NCBI GenBank assembly: GCA_015232335.1
Contig: JADFZV010000009.1
Coordinates: forward strand, 20,830 to 84,829
DNA: 64,000 nt
Direction of reading: 5' to 3'
From: Alphaproteobacteria bacterium
GTDB taxonomy: Bacteria; Pseudomonadota; Alphaproteobacteria; Rhodospirillales; WMHbin7
Part shown: positions 55,701-63,875 of the stretch, piece by piece
Position numbering within the stretch: position 1 is the stretch's first letter
Layout of the letters: the number at the start of each line of letters is the position of its first letter
The notes under the pieces: model-generated
The model's input: the letters and a program-made list of their open reading frames with translations, nothing else
Told to the model about the DNA's origin: nothing
Databases searched by the model: none
Position numbers and translations under genes: made by a program

Positions 55701-56379
55701 TGGCGACGGGGGTGCGTACCACCATGGCGTCGGGCGAGGATTTGGAAATCTGGCCGGAAACGAAGGAGAAGGTGCCCTGCACCAGAGAGAAGGCCGACTT
55801 GCCGGTGCCCGACGAAGGATCGAACACCATCTGATCCAGCACCATGCGCCCCTCGCCGCCGAGCGACATCGAGGTCTTGTCGACGAACAACACGCCCACC
55901 GAAGCGCCCTTGGCGGTCTGCATCACGTCGCCCTGATAGATCGCGTCGCCCTTGTGCACGACGCCCTTGCTGCCGTCGGCATGGACGACGCTGACCGAGC
56001 CGTTCAACGTCTCGACCTGTCCGATCGATTGGCGGGAAGCCCCGCCCGCACCCGCCTGGGCATATTGTCCGGGAGCCATGGGACCCGCCAGCGTCTCTGC
56101 CAGGCTGCCCGCGATACGCGCCCCATCCTCGGCCACCAGATCGGGCGGCGAATCGGTCAGAAAATAATCGGTGACCAACACCTGCTCGCCATCGGGGCCG
56201 GTGATCAAGAGATCAAGCCCCTGGCGGGCATAGTCGCCCTGGGTAAGCAGGCTAGCCTTGGGCACCTGAACCGCCCAGCCATTCTCGGGCGACACAAGAT
56301 GCAGCGGCTTTTGCGCCGCTTGCGGGGTTTGTGCCGCCTTGGTCAAGGTCAAGGTCTTGAGATCGCTCTGCGCGTTCAT
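52765..56379 (-). CDS. FecR-domain RTX-type secreted protein with low-complexity core
   Basis: The 1204-residue protein has no Sec signal. A FecR-like domain spans about residues 116-235 (TLNGSVSVVHADGSKG, VVRTPVATIGIRGT). A long Ala/Gly/Gln/Pro-rich low-complexity region with imperfect repeats follows (about 280-690). The C-terminal part (about 907-1083) has several GGxGxDxL calcium-binding repeats (VYGGTGNDTLLG, YLVGGIGNDTLCG), and the tail suits type I secretion. It is probably an adhesin or surface protein exported by a T1SS encoded elsewhere. Confidence 0.85.
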   Translation of the reverse strand: MNAQSDLKTLTLTKAAQTPQAAQKPLHLVSPENGWAVQVPKASLLTQGDYARQGLDLLITGPDGEQVLVTDYFLTDSPPDLVAEDGARIAGSLAETLAGPMAPGQYAQAGAGGASRQSIGQVETLNGSVSVVHADGSKGVVHKGDAIYQGDVMQTAKGASVGVLFVDKTSMSLGGEGRMVLDQMVFDPSSGTGKSAFSLVQGTFSFVSGQISKSSPDAMVVRTPVATIGIRGTLGSGGYTPAQGLTVAVLSEGANGVGEVTISNAAGTQTINTANSAIMVTSFFNAPPPAFSFTAQQFASSSLAQVLSSLPATSASPGAAQAVQQIQNMAPAAGGAAPQTGPQAPGAQGAQAPGTPGAQAPGALGAQAPGTPGEAAATAAQGEGQPGGGAAPQAGGVAFGLVAVGAAPPGGPAGPAGVAGQQTQAAQMFSAAAQVAIDQALSHGASIEQAQAAAMNVQAAFNTAMSQGAAPQQALAAAGQAAMQVGLLTAAQPAGTSGAFGGTAGGQNVNPFAAMATGQGSVSNTGIMVMGAGPGQGPAAAQAGLAAMGAAGQAAMAQGATIEQAGAANRAAANAAATAIAGGANAPQAFGAAAQAGIATAIGFGATPEQAAAGAAAAQAAFGAAGGFGTAGGFGTSGGSFGPTSFFGSGGAGTFSGATNQMGVMSFGAMPGGFNVQQMISQGIAGAVGNFGFDQISSQIAAQVAAQIAAQIAAQTTFANLATYVDNSGVTSAATSTVVFADTLFGTTGSDALVGGSANTDFVISQAALGGADVLTDSGTTTSDRITFTNLALVKLILQDSTSGDGYVNGTAAPMSASGGSLVAGVAYDTAISISTAIEDIQASTGTLSEGVVLTNAMKGSSNGGIVDNPGNYGYIVAGTASGSSTADVIDASLTSAGYFPSPIGSILFGLDGGDTITGTAQGDVVYGDTGADTIRGMAGNDSLYGGADDDLLYPDTYNNVGTTVGSFGNDAIYGGLGNDTLDYSTVTVAVTVDLANSYSQMTVSGTAYTDTVNSIEIVYGGTGNDTLLGSSSADTLYGTQGYDSIWGNSGNDYLVGGIGNDTLCGGIGNDTIDLTGGDSVWDFITFQGGTASELGTDTVLNVDLDFDRFLLYNSVFSLGTSGTLGANQFYDGYANLAAAITAGNLGAGTGGGIFVVGTNTSTNTVDIYYTSDQDAVTSTNSYQIATVNAIDIAVAASQFQLTS

Positions 56380-56516
56380 CGCTTACCACCCGTAGACGCC
56401 AACCACCCTCCCGGGCGCATTCGGTCCGGGAAGATTCGAGCGTCAATTATTGGATCATATTCTTAAGAAAATACTGTGTCCAGCATCACAGCCCGTAAAA
56501 AGGTTATAAGCCAGAG

Positions 56517-57809
56517 CTAGTTCTTCGCGCGGGGGGCGATGCTGTTCAGGCGTTCGTAAAAGGCCTTTTGCAGGGCTTCCAAGGGGGCCTGCCAGTCGCC
56601 ATAACGCGCTTGGCGAAACAGGCGCAGGCTGGCATACCAGGGGGTGCTTTCGCCCGAAGGCCCCCAGCGCCAGTCTGAATAATACAGCAGCATCAAGAAG
56701 GTAGGGATTCCCATGGCGCCTGCCAGATGGGCCGTGGCGGTGTCGATGGTTACCAGCAGATCAAGCTGGGCCAACAGGGCGGCGGTATCGGCGAAGTCCT
56801 GGATGGCGGGCGACAGGTCGGCGATCAGCGGGCGGGCATGAAGTTTTTCGATATCATCCTTGCGCGGGCCGATTTGCAGACTGACCAGCAGAACCCTGGG
56901 ATCGGCTGCCAGGGGCAGCAGGCGCTCAAGTTCGATCGAGCGGTCCCTGGGCGTCATCTTGCCTGCCCAGACCAGCCCCACCTTGAAGCGGTCCTGGCCG
57001 ATCAGCCGGGCCTTGGGCTCCGAAACCGCTTTCAGATAGGGGGTGGCGGGCATCAGGTCATCGGTGCCAAGGCCCAGGATGCCGGGCAGGCTGAGCAGGG
57101 GCGCCCAATAATCCGCGCGTTCGATATGCGTCCCTCTGGGCACGACCTGGGCCACGCCGGGCAGGGCCTTGAACAGCCTTGCCAGTTCTGGCTGGCATTC
57201 CATCACGATGCGCGCGCCTTGAGCGGCCAGAAGTGAGACGAAGCGGGCGAACTGAAGCGCGTCGCCAAAGCCCTGCTCGTCATGAAGGAAAAGAAATTTT
57301 CCTGCCAGTGGCTCGCCCTGCCAGCGAGGATAGGGATAGGCGCGGGGCGGACTTTTCTCAAGGCGCCAGCGGCTTTCATAGGCCGGAAAGCCGTTCTTGT
57401 AATCATTCAGCATCATCAGGGTCAGCGCCCTATCCCAGGCGGCTTCCGGATAATCGGGGCGAATCGACAAGGCCTTGTCGAGGGCGCTTAGGCATTCCTT
57501 GGGGTGATTCGCATCGCGCCAGACCAGCCCCAGATTGTTCCAGTATTCAGCCGCCTCGGGCTTGATCTCGACCGCCTTTTTGAGCACCGCCTCCGCTTCG
57601 GCCAGCCGCCCGCAATCCCTGAGCGCATTGCCCAGATTGGACAGGGTTCCGGGATCATTGGGATGAAGCGCCAGGGCGCGCAACTGGCAGGCCAGCGCCG
57701 CCGGAGCATGGCCCTGGCTGCGCAGCGCCACCCCCATATTGCCCCAGGCCGCATGAAGCCGGGAATCCAGGGCCAGGGCCTTGGCATAGCGTTCGATGGC
57801 GCCGTCCAA
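56517..57809 (-). CDS. TPR protein with C-terminal glycosyltransferase-like domain
   Basis: The 430-residue frame has tetratricopeptide repeats in its first 150 residues (AEAVLKKAVEIKPEAAEYWNNLG) and a heptosyltransferase-like domain after it, ending with TIDTATAHLAGAMGIPTFLML and a DWRWG..STPWY motif. Such proteins are often annotated as TPR glycosyltransferases. The TTG at 57809 is only the shortest start; TPR-like coding continues upstream in frame for about 70 bp without ATG or GTG. It lies between DUF6165 and the RTX gene. Confidence 0.75.
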   Translation of the reverse strand: MDGAIERYAKALALDSRLHAAWGNMGVALRSQGHAPAALACQLRALALHPNDPGTLSNLGNALRDCGRLAEAEAVLKKAVEIKPEAAEYWNNLGLVWRDANHPKECLSALDKALSIRPDYPEAAWDRALTLMMLNDYKNGFPAYESRWRLEKSPPRAYPYPRWQGEPLAGKFLFLHDEQGFGDALQFARFVSLLAAQGARIVMECQPELARLFKALPGVAQVVPRGTHIERADYWAPLLSLPGILGLGTDDLMPATPYLKAVSEPKARLIGQDRFKVGLVWAGKMTPRDRSIELERLLPLAADPRVLLVSLQIGPRKDDIEKLHARPLIADLSPAIQDFADTAALLAQLDLLVTIDTATAHLAGAMGIPTFLMLLYYSDWRWGPSGESTPWYASLRLFRQARYGDWQAPLEALQKAFYERLNSIAPRAKN

Positions 57810-57870
57810 ATCACCCCGGCGCTGGCAGGCGACGGCCCCCTCCAGCAGAGTCTTGGTATCCAGGGCAGGT

Positions 57871-58269
57871 TCAGTAGGGGGCGTAGGATTTCTCCTCGAT
57901 CAGACGCGATCCCATCAGCAGATTGATCTCGCGCTTGAGATTGGCCCGCTCGTCATTGGTGATATAGACGGCGCGGGCCAGTTCGATGAAACGAGAGCCG
58001 AAATCCTTGGCCCGCTCGCAATCGCGGATATCGTCCTCGATCACCCACAGGGCCTCGTTGACGGATTTGAGCTTTGCCGTGAGAGCCGCCAATTCGGGCG
58101 AGGCCTTCATCGCCTGATCGCGCGTTTGGGCCAGGGTTGTCAGTTCAGCCCGAATATTGACCAGCTTGGCATCGTCATGGATGCGCTCGGCCTTGATTTC
58201 CAGGATGGTGATTTTGTCGATCAACTCGCCTGCGGGAATCTCGACCAGGATGGAAGCATTGTTCTTCAT
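57871..58269 (-). CDS. DUF6165 family protein
   Basis: The 132-residue helical protein starts MKNNASILVEIPAGELIDKITILEI and has the pattern LVNIRAELTTLAQTRDQAM and ARAVYITNDERANLKREINLLMGS, which fit DUF6165. No catalytic motif is seen. DUF6165 genes are often found next to TPR-glycosyltransferase genes, as here. It overlaps the upstream TPR gene by four bases and probably the downstream one. Function unknown. Confidence 0.78.
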   Translation of the reverse strand: MKNNASILVEIPAGELIDKITILEIKAERIHDDAKLVNIRAELTTLAQTRDQAMKASPELAALTAKLKSVNEALWVIEDDIRDCERAKDFGSRFIELARAVYITNDERANLKREINLLMGSRLIEEKSYAPY

Positions 58270-60044
58270 GGCGGCGGACTATCCGGGAAACGTCGGGCAA
58301 TTGCAACAGCCAGACTTTGCGCCACCCCCGACCAATTGCCGGGACTGGTCTGGCGAAACAGTTTCATCGTCGGGTACCAGGGTGTTGAATCGCCCGCGCC
58401 CCCCCAGCGCCAGTCCGGGGCCGAGGAGAGCATGACCCAGCCTTCAAGGCCCAAGGCACCCGCCAGATGGGCTACGGCGGTATCCGAGGTGATGACAAGA
58501 TCGAGAGTCTCAAGAAGGGCCGCCGTCCTGTCGAAATCGCCGCCAGTCATGGGGTCGGCGCCATCGCCCAGGTCCTCGATGAACTCGCCCAGGCCAAGAT
58601 CGAACAGGTCCTGCCTGAAGGGATCGCGCTGCAGGGACAGCCAGCGCAGTTGCGGATTGGCGCGCACCAGACTGTCCAGGGGGGGCAGTCCGGGGGCGCG
58701 GCGCTTCTCGCCCTTGAACCCGGCATTGCCCCGCCAGACTAAACCGATTTTTGGCCCCCCCTGGCCCAGCCGGTTCCTCCAGGCCGAGACAAGGGTGGTA
58801 TCGGCCTTCAGATAGGGCATATCGGCCGGGATGGTGTCGATTCGCGTACCCAGCCGATGGCCAAGGCTGGCCACCGCCAGCCAGGCGGCATAGGGGGGGG
58901 CGGGAGTATCTTGGGAAATCACGCGGGCCTGATCTGCAAATGACCGCGCCACCAGCCCCGTCAGGCTGTCCTGGCAGCGAATGACCACCTCGACCCCGCG
59001 CCTTGCCAGAAGGGGGATGTAACGCAAAAAGTGAAGCGTGTCGCCAAAACCCTGCTCGGCTTGAATCAATAAGGGGCCGTTTAAGGGAATCCGTCCGTCC
59101 CAGACCGGGCCGTCCAGGTGAAAGCCCTGCATGTCCTTCAAGGTGAACCGGCCCTCCCAACCTTCCCATCCCCGTTCGTAATCGCCCATCAACAAATGGG
59201 CAAAGCCCCGGTTGAAGCGGGCATTGGCCAATTCCGGCTTCAATTCCAGCGCCTGGTCATAGGAGCGCAGCGCCGCCTCGATCTGCCCCAGGCCCAAAAG
59301 CACATTGCCCAGATTGCCCGCCGCCTCGGCATAGGTCGGCTTCAAAGTGAGTGCTTGTTCGAAGGCTGCCTTGGCTTCCACCGCGCGTTCAAGATCGTTC
59401 AGCACGACGCCCCGGTTGTTGTGGGCCTCGGGCGAGGAAAAATCGATTCGCAAGGCCGCCTCCAGGGATGCCAGAGCTTCTTCCAGTTTCCCCACTTCCT
59501 TGAAGGCGCCAGCCCGACCCAGATGCAGATCGATACGCTGGGGGGCGGCGGCAACGGCGACGTCATAGGCCGCCAGGGCTTCCTCGAAGCGCCCGGTGGC
59601 TTTCAGCAAAAGGGCCAGATTGCCCAGGATGCCGGGATCGCCCGGCTTCAGCGCCAGGGCTTCCATATAGGCCAACTCGCCCTCGGCGAACTGTCCCAGC
59701 TCCTGAAACGCAGCCCCCAGATTAAGGCGCACGTCCGGGTAATCGGCGCCCAGACGCAAGGCCAGACGATAGGCGGAAACGGCGCCGCGCCAATTGCCCA
59801 GGGATTGGCGGGCAACGCCCAGATTATAGGCGGCATCGGCATGCCCGGGCGAGAGTGAGAGCACACGGGCCAAATGGGTTTCGGCCTCACCTGCACGGCC
59901 AAGCTGAACCAGCAGCACGCCCAGAAGATACTGGACATCCGCCCGGTCGGGCGCATGCGCCGCCATGCCCCGATAGGCCTGTTCCGCCTCGGCCAATCGC
60001 CCCGTCTGGTGCAATTGGAAGGCGTGCGCGAGTTCTTGCGTCAT
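58266..60044 (-). CDS. Long TPR protein with C-terminal glycosyltransferase-like domain
   Basis: The protein of about 592 residues begins with at least seven TPR repeats (LAEAEQAYRGMAAHAPDRAD, AVSAYRLALRLGADYPDVRL). Its glycosyltransferase-like part has PLLIQAEQGFGDTLHFLRYIP, KIGLVWRGNAGF and ITSDTAVAHLAGALGLEGWVML, with DWRWGGAGDSTPWYPTMKLF near the end. The same end motif is in the gene at 56517. It may glycosylate a protein, perhaps the nearby RTX product. The start is uncertain between ATG 60044 and 60059. Confidence 0.8.
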   Translation of the reverse strand: MTQELAHAFQLHQTGRLAEAEQAYRGMAAHAPDRADVQYLLGVLLVQLGRAGEAETHLARVLSLSPGHADAAYNLGVARQSLGNWRGAVSAYRLALRLGADYPDVRLNLGAAFQELGQFAEGELAYMEALALKPGDPGILGNLALLLKATGRFEEALAAYDVAVAAAPQRIDLHLGRAGAFKEVGKLEEALASLEAALRIDFSSPEAHNNRGVVLNDLERAVEAKAAFEQALTLKPTYAEAAGNLGNVLLGLGQIEAALRSYDQALELKPELANARFNRGFAHLLMGDYERGWEGWEGRFTLKDMQGFHLDGPVWDGRIPLNGPLLIQAEQGFGDTLHFLRYIPLLARRGVEVVIRCQDSLTGLVARSFADQARVISQDTPAPPYAAWLAVASLGHRLGTRIDTIPADMPYLKADTTLVSAWRNRLGQGGPKIGLVWRGNAGFKGEKRRAPGLPPLDSLVRANPQLRWLSLQRDPFRQDLFDLGLGEFIEDLGDGADPMTGGDFDRTAALLETLDLVITSDTAVAHLAGALGLEGWVMLSSAPDWRWGGAGDSTPWYPTMKLFRQTSPGNWSGVAQSLAVAIARRFPDSPPP

Positions 60045-60241
60045 GCTCCCCCGAAACATTGGCTAAAATCAAAGCCGACTTTCCGCCGGTCGATCCATGC
60101 AAAGCGGATCATGCCTGAAATTATCTCATCCTTGTACCCCCGCGATATCCTGGCCCATGGGGGGCGGGGCAAGGCAGCGAGGATTATCGCAGATTCAGCA
60201 GCGGGTAGGGCATAGCCTGCCTTCCCGGGTGGTAGTTGGCG

Positions 60242-60270
60242 TTGACTTCGCGTTTGCGAAGGGATAAACC
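60242..60270 (+). promoter_or_regulatory. Promoter with embedded palindrome upstream of sdhC
   Basis: TTGACT (60242-60247), a 17-bp spacer and TAAACC (60265-60270) lie about 27 bp before the sdhC start. The spacer contains the palindrome TTCGC-GTTT-GCGAA (60247-60260), which could be an operator. Confidence 0.55.
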
Positions 60271-60296
60271 TGACTCCTGCCCCAAGAAGCTTGCCG

Positions 60297-60704
60297 ATGT
60301 CTAATGAGGCCAGAAATCCGATGCCCAGCCCTACCCGGCCCCTGTCGCCCCACCTGCAGGTCTACAAACCGCAAATCACAAGCTTTTTGTCTATTCTGCA
60401 CCGCCTGACCGGGGTTGCGCTGGCCGGGGGCCTGCTGATCTTCGCCTGGGCGCTAGGCGCTGCCGCCTATGGCCCCGACTCCTACGAGACTGTTCGGGCC
60501 ATCCTTGGCTCCTGGTTTGGCCGTCTGGTGCTGTTCGGCTGGTCGGCAGCCCTGTTCTTTCACCTGTGCAACGGCATCCGGCATCTGTTCTGGGATTTCG
60601 GCTATGGCTTTGCGAACGACCAAGTCACCAAGTCGGGCTATGCCGTGCTGGCGGGTACCGCTTTCTTGACCCTGGCGGCCTGGGCCGCCGCTCTGGCCGG
60701 TTAG
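60297..60704 (+). CDS. sdhC: Succinate dehydrogenase cytochrome b556 subunit
   Basis: The 135-residue membrane protein has three hydrophobic helices. The N-terminal RPLSPHLQVYKPQITSFLSILHRLTG is the SdhC signature, and a histidine in FFHLCNGIRHLFWD likely binds haem b. It anchors SdhAB to the membrane with SdhD. The ATG at 60297 is used; another lies 24 bp downstream. It is the first gene of sdhCDAB. Confidence 0.93.
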   Translation: MSNEARNPMPSPTRPLSPHLQVYKPQITSFLSILHRLTGVALAGGLLIFAWALGAAAYGPDSYETVRAILGSWFGRLVLFGWSAALFFHLCNGIRHLFWDFGYGFANDQVTKSGYAVLAGTAFLTLAAWAAALAG

Positions 60705-60716
60705 GGGGCGAAGAAA

Positions 60717-61100
60717 ATGACCGTCATGCGCTCTCCTCTGGGTCGTGCCCGCGGCCTTGGTTCCGCCAAAAGCGGGCTGGCTTCCTTTCTGGCCCTCAGG
60801 ATCACCGCGATCATTCTGGTGCCGCTGGTCCTTTGGTTCGTTGTGGCCGTCATCCGTTTGATGGGGGCGGATCATGACAGCTTGCGCGGCTTTTTGGGCG
60901 AGCCCGGAAATGCCGCAGCCTTCGTGCTTTTGATTCTGGCGGGCTTTCATCATGCTCAACTGGGCATGCAGGAAGTCATCGTCGATTACGTCCATGGCAA
61001 AGCGGCCCAAACCGCGTTGCTGCTGGGTGTTCGCTTTCTAGCAGCGCTGATGGCGGTGTTCCTGGTGCTGTCCGTCATCAAGCTTGGTTTCGGAGTTTAG
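60717..61100 (+). CDS. sdhD: Succinate dehydrogenase membrane anchor subunit
   Basis: The 127-residue protein has three helices and the SdhD patterns SPLGRARGLGSAKSGLASFLALRITAI.. and HHAQLGMQEVIVDYVHG, the latter with a haem-ligand His and quinone-site residues. It pairs with SdhC. It lies 12 bp after sdhC and 6 bp before sdhA. Confidence 0.94.
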   Translation: MTVMRSPLGRARGLGSAKSGLASFLALRITAIILVPLVLWFVVAVIRLMGADHDSLRGFLGEPGNAAAFVLLILAGFHHAQLGMQEVIVDYVHGKAAQTALLLGVRFLAALMAVFLVLSVIKLGFGV

Positions 61101-61106
61101 TCGCCC

Positions 61107-62894
61107 ATGCCTTCCTACAAGATCATCGATCACACCTATGACGTTGTGGTGGTGGGTGCTGGCGGCGCCGGATTGCGCGCAACGCTCGGCATGACCTCGT
61201 CGGGTCTGCGCACCGCGGCGATCACCAAGGTCTTTCCCACGCGCAGCCATACGGTGGCAGCACAGGGTGGCATTGGCGCGGCGCTCGGCAACATGGCGGA
61301 CGACAACTGGCGTTGGCACATGTATGACACCGTCAAGGGCTCGGACTGGCTGGGCGATCAGGACGCCATCGAATATATGTGCCGCGAGGCCATTCCCGCC
61401 GTTCACGAGTTGGAACATTTCGGCGTGCCCTTCTCGCGGACCGAGGATGGGCGCATCTATCAGCGCCCCTTCGGCGGCCATATGCGCAATTTCGGCGAAG
61501 CGCCGGTGCAGCGCGCCTGCGCAGCCGCCGATCGCACGGGGCACGCCATCCTGCACACGCTTTACCAGCAGTGCCTGAAGCACAATGCCGAATTCTTCGT
61601 CGAATATGTCGCCATCGATCTCATCATGGACGATCAGGGGGCTTGCAAGGGCGTGGTGGCCTGGAATCTCGACGACGGCACGATCCACCGCTTTCGCGCC
61701 CAGATGGTGGTGCTGGCCACCGGCGGCTATGGCCGCGCCTTCTTCTCCTGCACATCGGCCCACACCTGCACCGGGGACGGCAACGGCATGGTGGCCAGGG
61801 CGGGCCTGTCGCTTCAGGATCACGAATTCGTGCAATTTCATCCCACGGGCATCTATGGATCGGGCTGCCTGATCACCGAAGGAGCCCGCGGCGAAGGCGG
61901 TTACCTGACCAATTCTGCGGGCGAGCGTTTCATGGAACGCTATGCCCCCAACGCCAAGGATCTAGCCTCGCGCGACGTGGTCAGCCGCGCCATGACCGTG
62001 GAAATCCGCGAAGGGCGCGGCGTTGGCAATCACAATGACCATATCCACCTGCATCTGGAGCATCTGGGTCCGGAAGTTTTGCATCTGCGCCTGCCCGGCA
62101 TTACCGAGACGGCCAAGATCTTCTCAGGTGTCGATGCCACGCGCGAGCCCATTCCCGTTCTGCCGACCGTGCATTACAACATGGGCGGCATTCCCACCAA
62201 TTATATGGGCGAGGTGCTGCGCCCAACCAAGGACGATCCTGATGCGGTCTGTCCCGGTCTGATGGCCATCGGCGAATGCGCCTGCGTTTCCGTGCATGGC
62301 GCCAACCGCCTGGGCACCAATTCGCTGCTGGACATCGTAGTTTTCGGCCGGGCCGCTGCCCTGCGCGCCGCCCAGATCATCACGCCGGGCGCCATGCAAA
62401 AGCCCCTGGCCCGCGATGCCGCCGAAAAGGCATTGTCGCGCCTTGATCGTTTGCGTCACGCCAAGGGCGACCTGTCGGTTTCGGAAATCCGCCTTGCCAT
62501 GCAAAAGACCATGCAAAGCGACGCCGCCGTCTTTCGCACCGCGAAAACGCTGGCCGAGGGCTGCAAGCGCATGAGCGGTGTGGCAGCCACCATGGACCAG
62601 ATATCAATCAAGGATCGTTCGTTGATCTGGAATTCCGATCTGGTCGAGGCGCTGGAGCTGGAAAATCTGATGCCCTGCGCCATGGCCACCATTTATGGGG
62701 CCGAGGCGCGCCACGAAAGCCGAGGTGCCCATGCCCACGAGGACCATCCCAACCGCGATGACGCCACCTGGATGAAGCACACGCTGGCCTGGGTGGACGA
62801 GAAGTACAAGGTGCGGCTCGATTATCGCCCGGTTCACACCTACACCCTGACCGACGAAATCGCCTATATCGTGCCCAAAGCGCGCGTTTATTGA
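61107..62894 (+). CDS. sdhA: Succinate dehydrogenase flavoprotein subunit
   Basis: The 595-residue protein shows the FAD-binding [16 protein letters not shown], the covalent flavin site in [15 protein letters not shown], and [23 protein letters not shown]. The active-site ETRE-like loop and [16 protein letters not shown] are also present. It oxidises succinate to fumarate in the TCA cycle and respiratory chain. It sits between sdhD and sdhB. Confidence 0.98.
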   Translation: MPSYKIIDHTYDVVVVGAGGAGLRATLGMTSSGLRTAAITKVFPTRSHTVAAQGGIGAALGNMADDNWRWHMYDTVKGSDWLGDQDAIEYMCREAIPAVHELEHFGVPFSRTEDGRIYQRPFGGHMRNFGEAPVQRACAAADRTGHAILHTLYQQCLKHNAEFFVEYVAIDLIMDDQGACKGVVAWNLDDGTIHRFRAQMVVLATGGYGRAFFSCTSAHTCTGDGNGMVARAGLSLQDHEFVQFHPTGIYGSGCLITEGARGEGGYLTNSAGERFMERYAPNAKDLASRDVVSRAMTVEIREGRGVGNHNDHIHLHLEHLGPEVLHLRLPGITETAKIFSGVDATREPIPVLPTVHYNMGGIPTNYMGEVLRPTKDDPDAVCPGLMAIGECACVSVHGANRLGTNSLLDIVVFGRAAALRAAQIITPGAMQKPLARDAAEKALSRLDRLRHAKGDLSVSEIRLAMQKTMQSDAAVFRTAKTLAEGCKRMSGVAATMDQISIKDRSLIWNSDLVEALELENLMPCAMATIYGAEARHESRGAHAHEDHPNRDDATWMKHTLAWVDEKYKVRLDYRPVHTYTLTDEIAYIVPKARVY

Positions 62895-62906
62895 GGACGC
62901 TTTAAG

Positions 62907-63689
62907 ATGGTCGAATTCAATCTGCCCGCCAATTCCCAGGTCAAGGATGGACAAACCTTCAAGGCTGGCGCCAACGCCAAGAAGGTGCGGCGCTTCAAGA
63001 TCTATCGCTATGATCCCGATTCCGGACAAAACCCCCGCCTCGATACCTTCGAGATCGATCTGGCCGCTTGCGGCCCCATGGTTCTGGATGCGCTGATCAA
63101 GATCAAGAACGAGATCGACAGCACACTGACTTTCCGCCGCTCGTGCCGCGAGGGCATCTGCGGAAGCTGCGCCATGAATATCGACGGCACCAACACGCTG
63201 GCCTGTTTGAAGCCCATCGAGGACATCAAGGGCGACGTGAAGATCTATCCGCTGCCGCACATGCCGGTGGTCAAGGATCTGGTTCCCGACCTGTCCGTGC
63301 CCTATGCCCAATATGCTTCGGTCGAGCCCTGGATGCAGGCCGACACAAGGCCGCCGCCGGGTGCCGAGCGCAAGCAGAGCATTGCCGAGCGCGACAAGCT
63401 GGACGGGCTGTGGGAATGCATTCTGTGCTTTTGCTGCCAGACCTCGTGCCCCAGCTACTGGTGGAATGGTGATCGCTATCTGGGCTCGGCGGTGCTGTTG
63501 CAGGCCTATCGCTGGATCGCTGATTCCAGGGACGAGGCCACCGGCAAGCGTCTGGATGCGCTGGAAGATCCCTTCAAGCTCTATCGCTGCCACACCATCT
63601 TGAACTGTAGCCGCACCTGTCCCAAGGGGCTCAATCCGGGCAGCGCCATCGCCGACATCAAGCGCCTGATCGCCGAGCGGGCGGTTTAG
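62907..63689 (+). CDS. sdhB: Succinate dehydrogenase iron-sulfur subunit
   Basis: The 260-residue protein carries three cluster motifs: [21 protein letters not shown] for the [2Fe-2S] cluster, and [11 protein letters not shown] together with the [17 protein letters not shown] region for the [4Fe-4S] and [3Fe-4S] clusters. It passes electrons from FAD to quinone. It ends the sdhCDAB operon. No clear terminator is seen before the tRNA gene. Confidence 0.97.
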   Translation: MVEFNLPANSQVKDGQTFKAGANAKKVRRFKIYRYDPDSGQNPRLDTFEIDLAACGPMVLDALIKIKNEIDSTLTFRRSCREGICGSCAMNIDGTNTLACLKPIEDIKGDVKIYPLPHMPVVKDLVPDLSVPYAQYASVEPWMQADTRPPPGAERKQSIAERDKLDGLWECILCFCCQTSCPSYWWNGDRYLGSAVLLQAYRWIADSRDEATGKRLDALEDPFKLYRCHTILNCSRTCPKGLNPGSAIADIKRLIAERAV

Positions 63690-63790
63690 CGACGGCTTGG
63701 GTTGCGGGGCGGTCCACCCGCCTTGCGCCCAGATCGGCCTTGCCTAACGCGATCAGTGCCCTTAACTTCCCCGAACATCCCTAAGGGATT

Positions 63791-63866
63791 GCCGGTTTAG
63801 CTCAGCTGGTAGAGCACCTGATTTGTAATCAGGCGGTCGCGGGTTCGAGTCCTGCAACCGGCACCA
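63791..63866 (+). tRNA. tRNA-Thr (anticodon TGT)
   Basis: A full cloverleaf can be drawn. The acceptor GCCGGTT pairs with AACCGGC, the anticodon stem CCTGA/TCAGG holds the loop TTTGTAA with anticodon TGT, and the T-arm has GGGTTCGAGTCC. The CCA end is encoded. It reads ACA codons. Confidence 0.95.
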
Positions 63867-63875
63867 CGATTTTCA

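Noticed and set aside
52765..56379. CRISPR-like array suspected from repeats in the RTX gene
   Set aside because: The repeats are degenerate, in frame and coding; no constant-length spacers are present. No CRISPR array was seen anywhere in the window.
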